Shown here in pieces: positions 6,240 through 6,288 of a stretch of DNA of 6,288 nucleotides. A program made the position numbers and the translations under genes. The stretch's first letter is position 1; the number at the start of each line of letters is the position of its first letter. Location: contig CAYMZC010000143.1 in the NCBI GenBank assembly GCA_964394815.1, positions 1 to 6,288 on the forward strand, in the 5' to 3' direction. The notes beneath the pieces are model-generated. The model was not told the DNA's origin and ran no database searches. It saw nothing but the letters and a program-made list of their open reading frames with translations. The stretch is from Sandaracinobacteroides sp964394815 (GTDB lineage: Bacteria > Pseudomonadota > Alphaproteobacteria > Sphingomonadales > Sphingomonadaceae).

Positions 6240-6288
6240 GCTCAGGACCCATTGATCCGAGAGGCATGATCTGATTCAGGCTCCGCAA
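6240..6288. mobile_element. Possible insertion-sequence edge abutting the truncated RND gene
   Basis: The RND coding sequence loses its family resemblance immediately after CTAG at 6236-6239. The following 49 bases begin GCTCAGGACCCATTGATC and do not encode the expected pump residues; the frame meets a stop. CTAG is a known target duplication of IS5-group insertion sequences, and this type of end followed by a short leader is compatible with one. No transposase and no second inverted repeat are inside the window, so the family is a guess and the exact boundary could be shifted by a few bases. Confidence 0.4.

Noticed and set aside
5616..6255. Open frames of 148 and 191 codons on the + strand.
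   Set aside because: They are antisense shadows of the RND pump; translations are low-complexity and unlike any family.

Overview
The window is GC-rich with strong third-position GC bias and tightly packed, overlapping genes. The gene content and protein style suggest an alphaproteobacterium, most likely a sphingomonad (Sphingomonas, Sphingobium or Novosphingobium type). That placement is inferred from recognised protein families, not from a marker gene. The region looks accessory: a metal-resistance island with recombination scars.

Positions 1-4858 (+ strand) carry a compact copper-resistance operon. It begins with a Cu+ exporting P1B-type ATPase whose N-terminus lies outside the window. 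This is followed by a CueR-type MerR regulator broken by a one-base frameshift, a Tat-exported periplasmic multicopper oxidase (CopA/PcoA type) and an outer-membrane CopB/PcoB protein. Each gene overlaps the next: 4 bp at 1752-1755, 17 bp at 2136-2152, 4 bp at 3863-3866. The set would move Cu+ out of the cytoplasm (ATPase), oxidise and bind it in the periplasm (oxidase) and sequester or pass it at the outer membrane (CopB). CueR would sense cytoplasmic Cu+. No operon promoter lies inside the window, so transcription must start upstream of base 1.

Positions 4859-5195 hold no intact gene. They contain an imperfect hairpin after copB, an AT-rich island with an imperfect inverted repeat (4933-4958), and on the - strand a short remnant of a serine recombinase (5040-5111). 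This looks like a recombination scar between two metal modules.

Positions 5196-6239 (- strand, convergent with the copper operon) carry the last ~229 residues of a heavy-metal RND pump (CzcA/CusA class) followed 3 bp later by a four-helix DUF3147 membrane protein. The pump loses its family resemblance abruptly at a CTAG (6236-6239). The last ~49 bases look like the edge of an inserted element, perhaps an IS5-family insertion sequence, though the transposase lies outside the window.

I see no wholly new system. The points most worth a second look are the cueR frameshift and the readthrough fusion it creates, the recombinase scar with its AT-rich palindrome, the truncated RND pump at a possible IS junction, and the pump's cysteine-bearing tail next to the uncharacterised DUF3147 protein.
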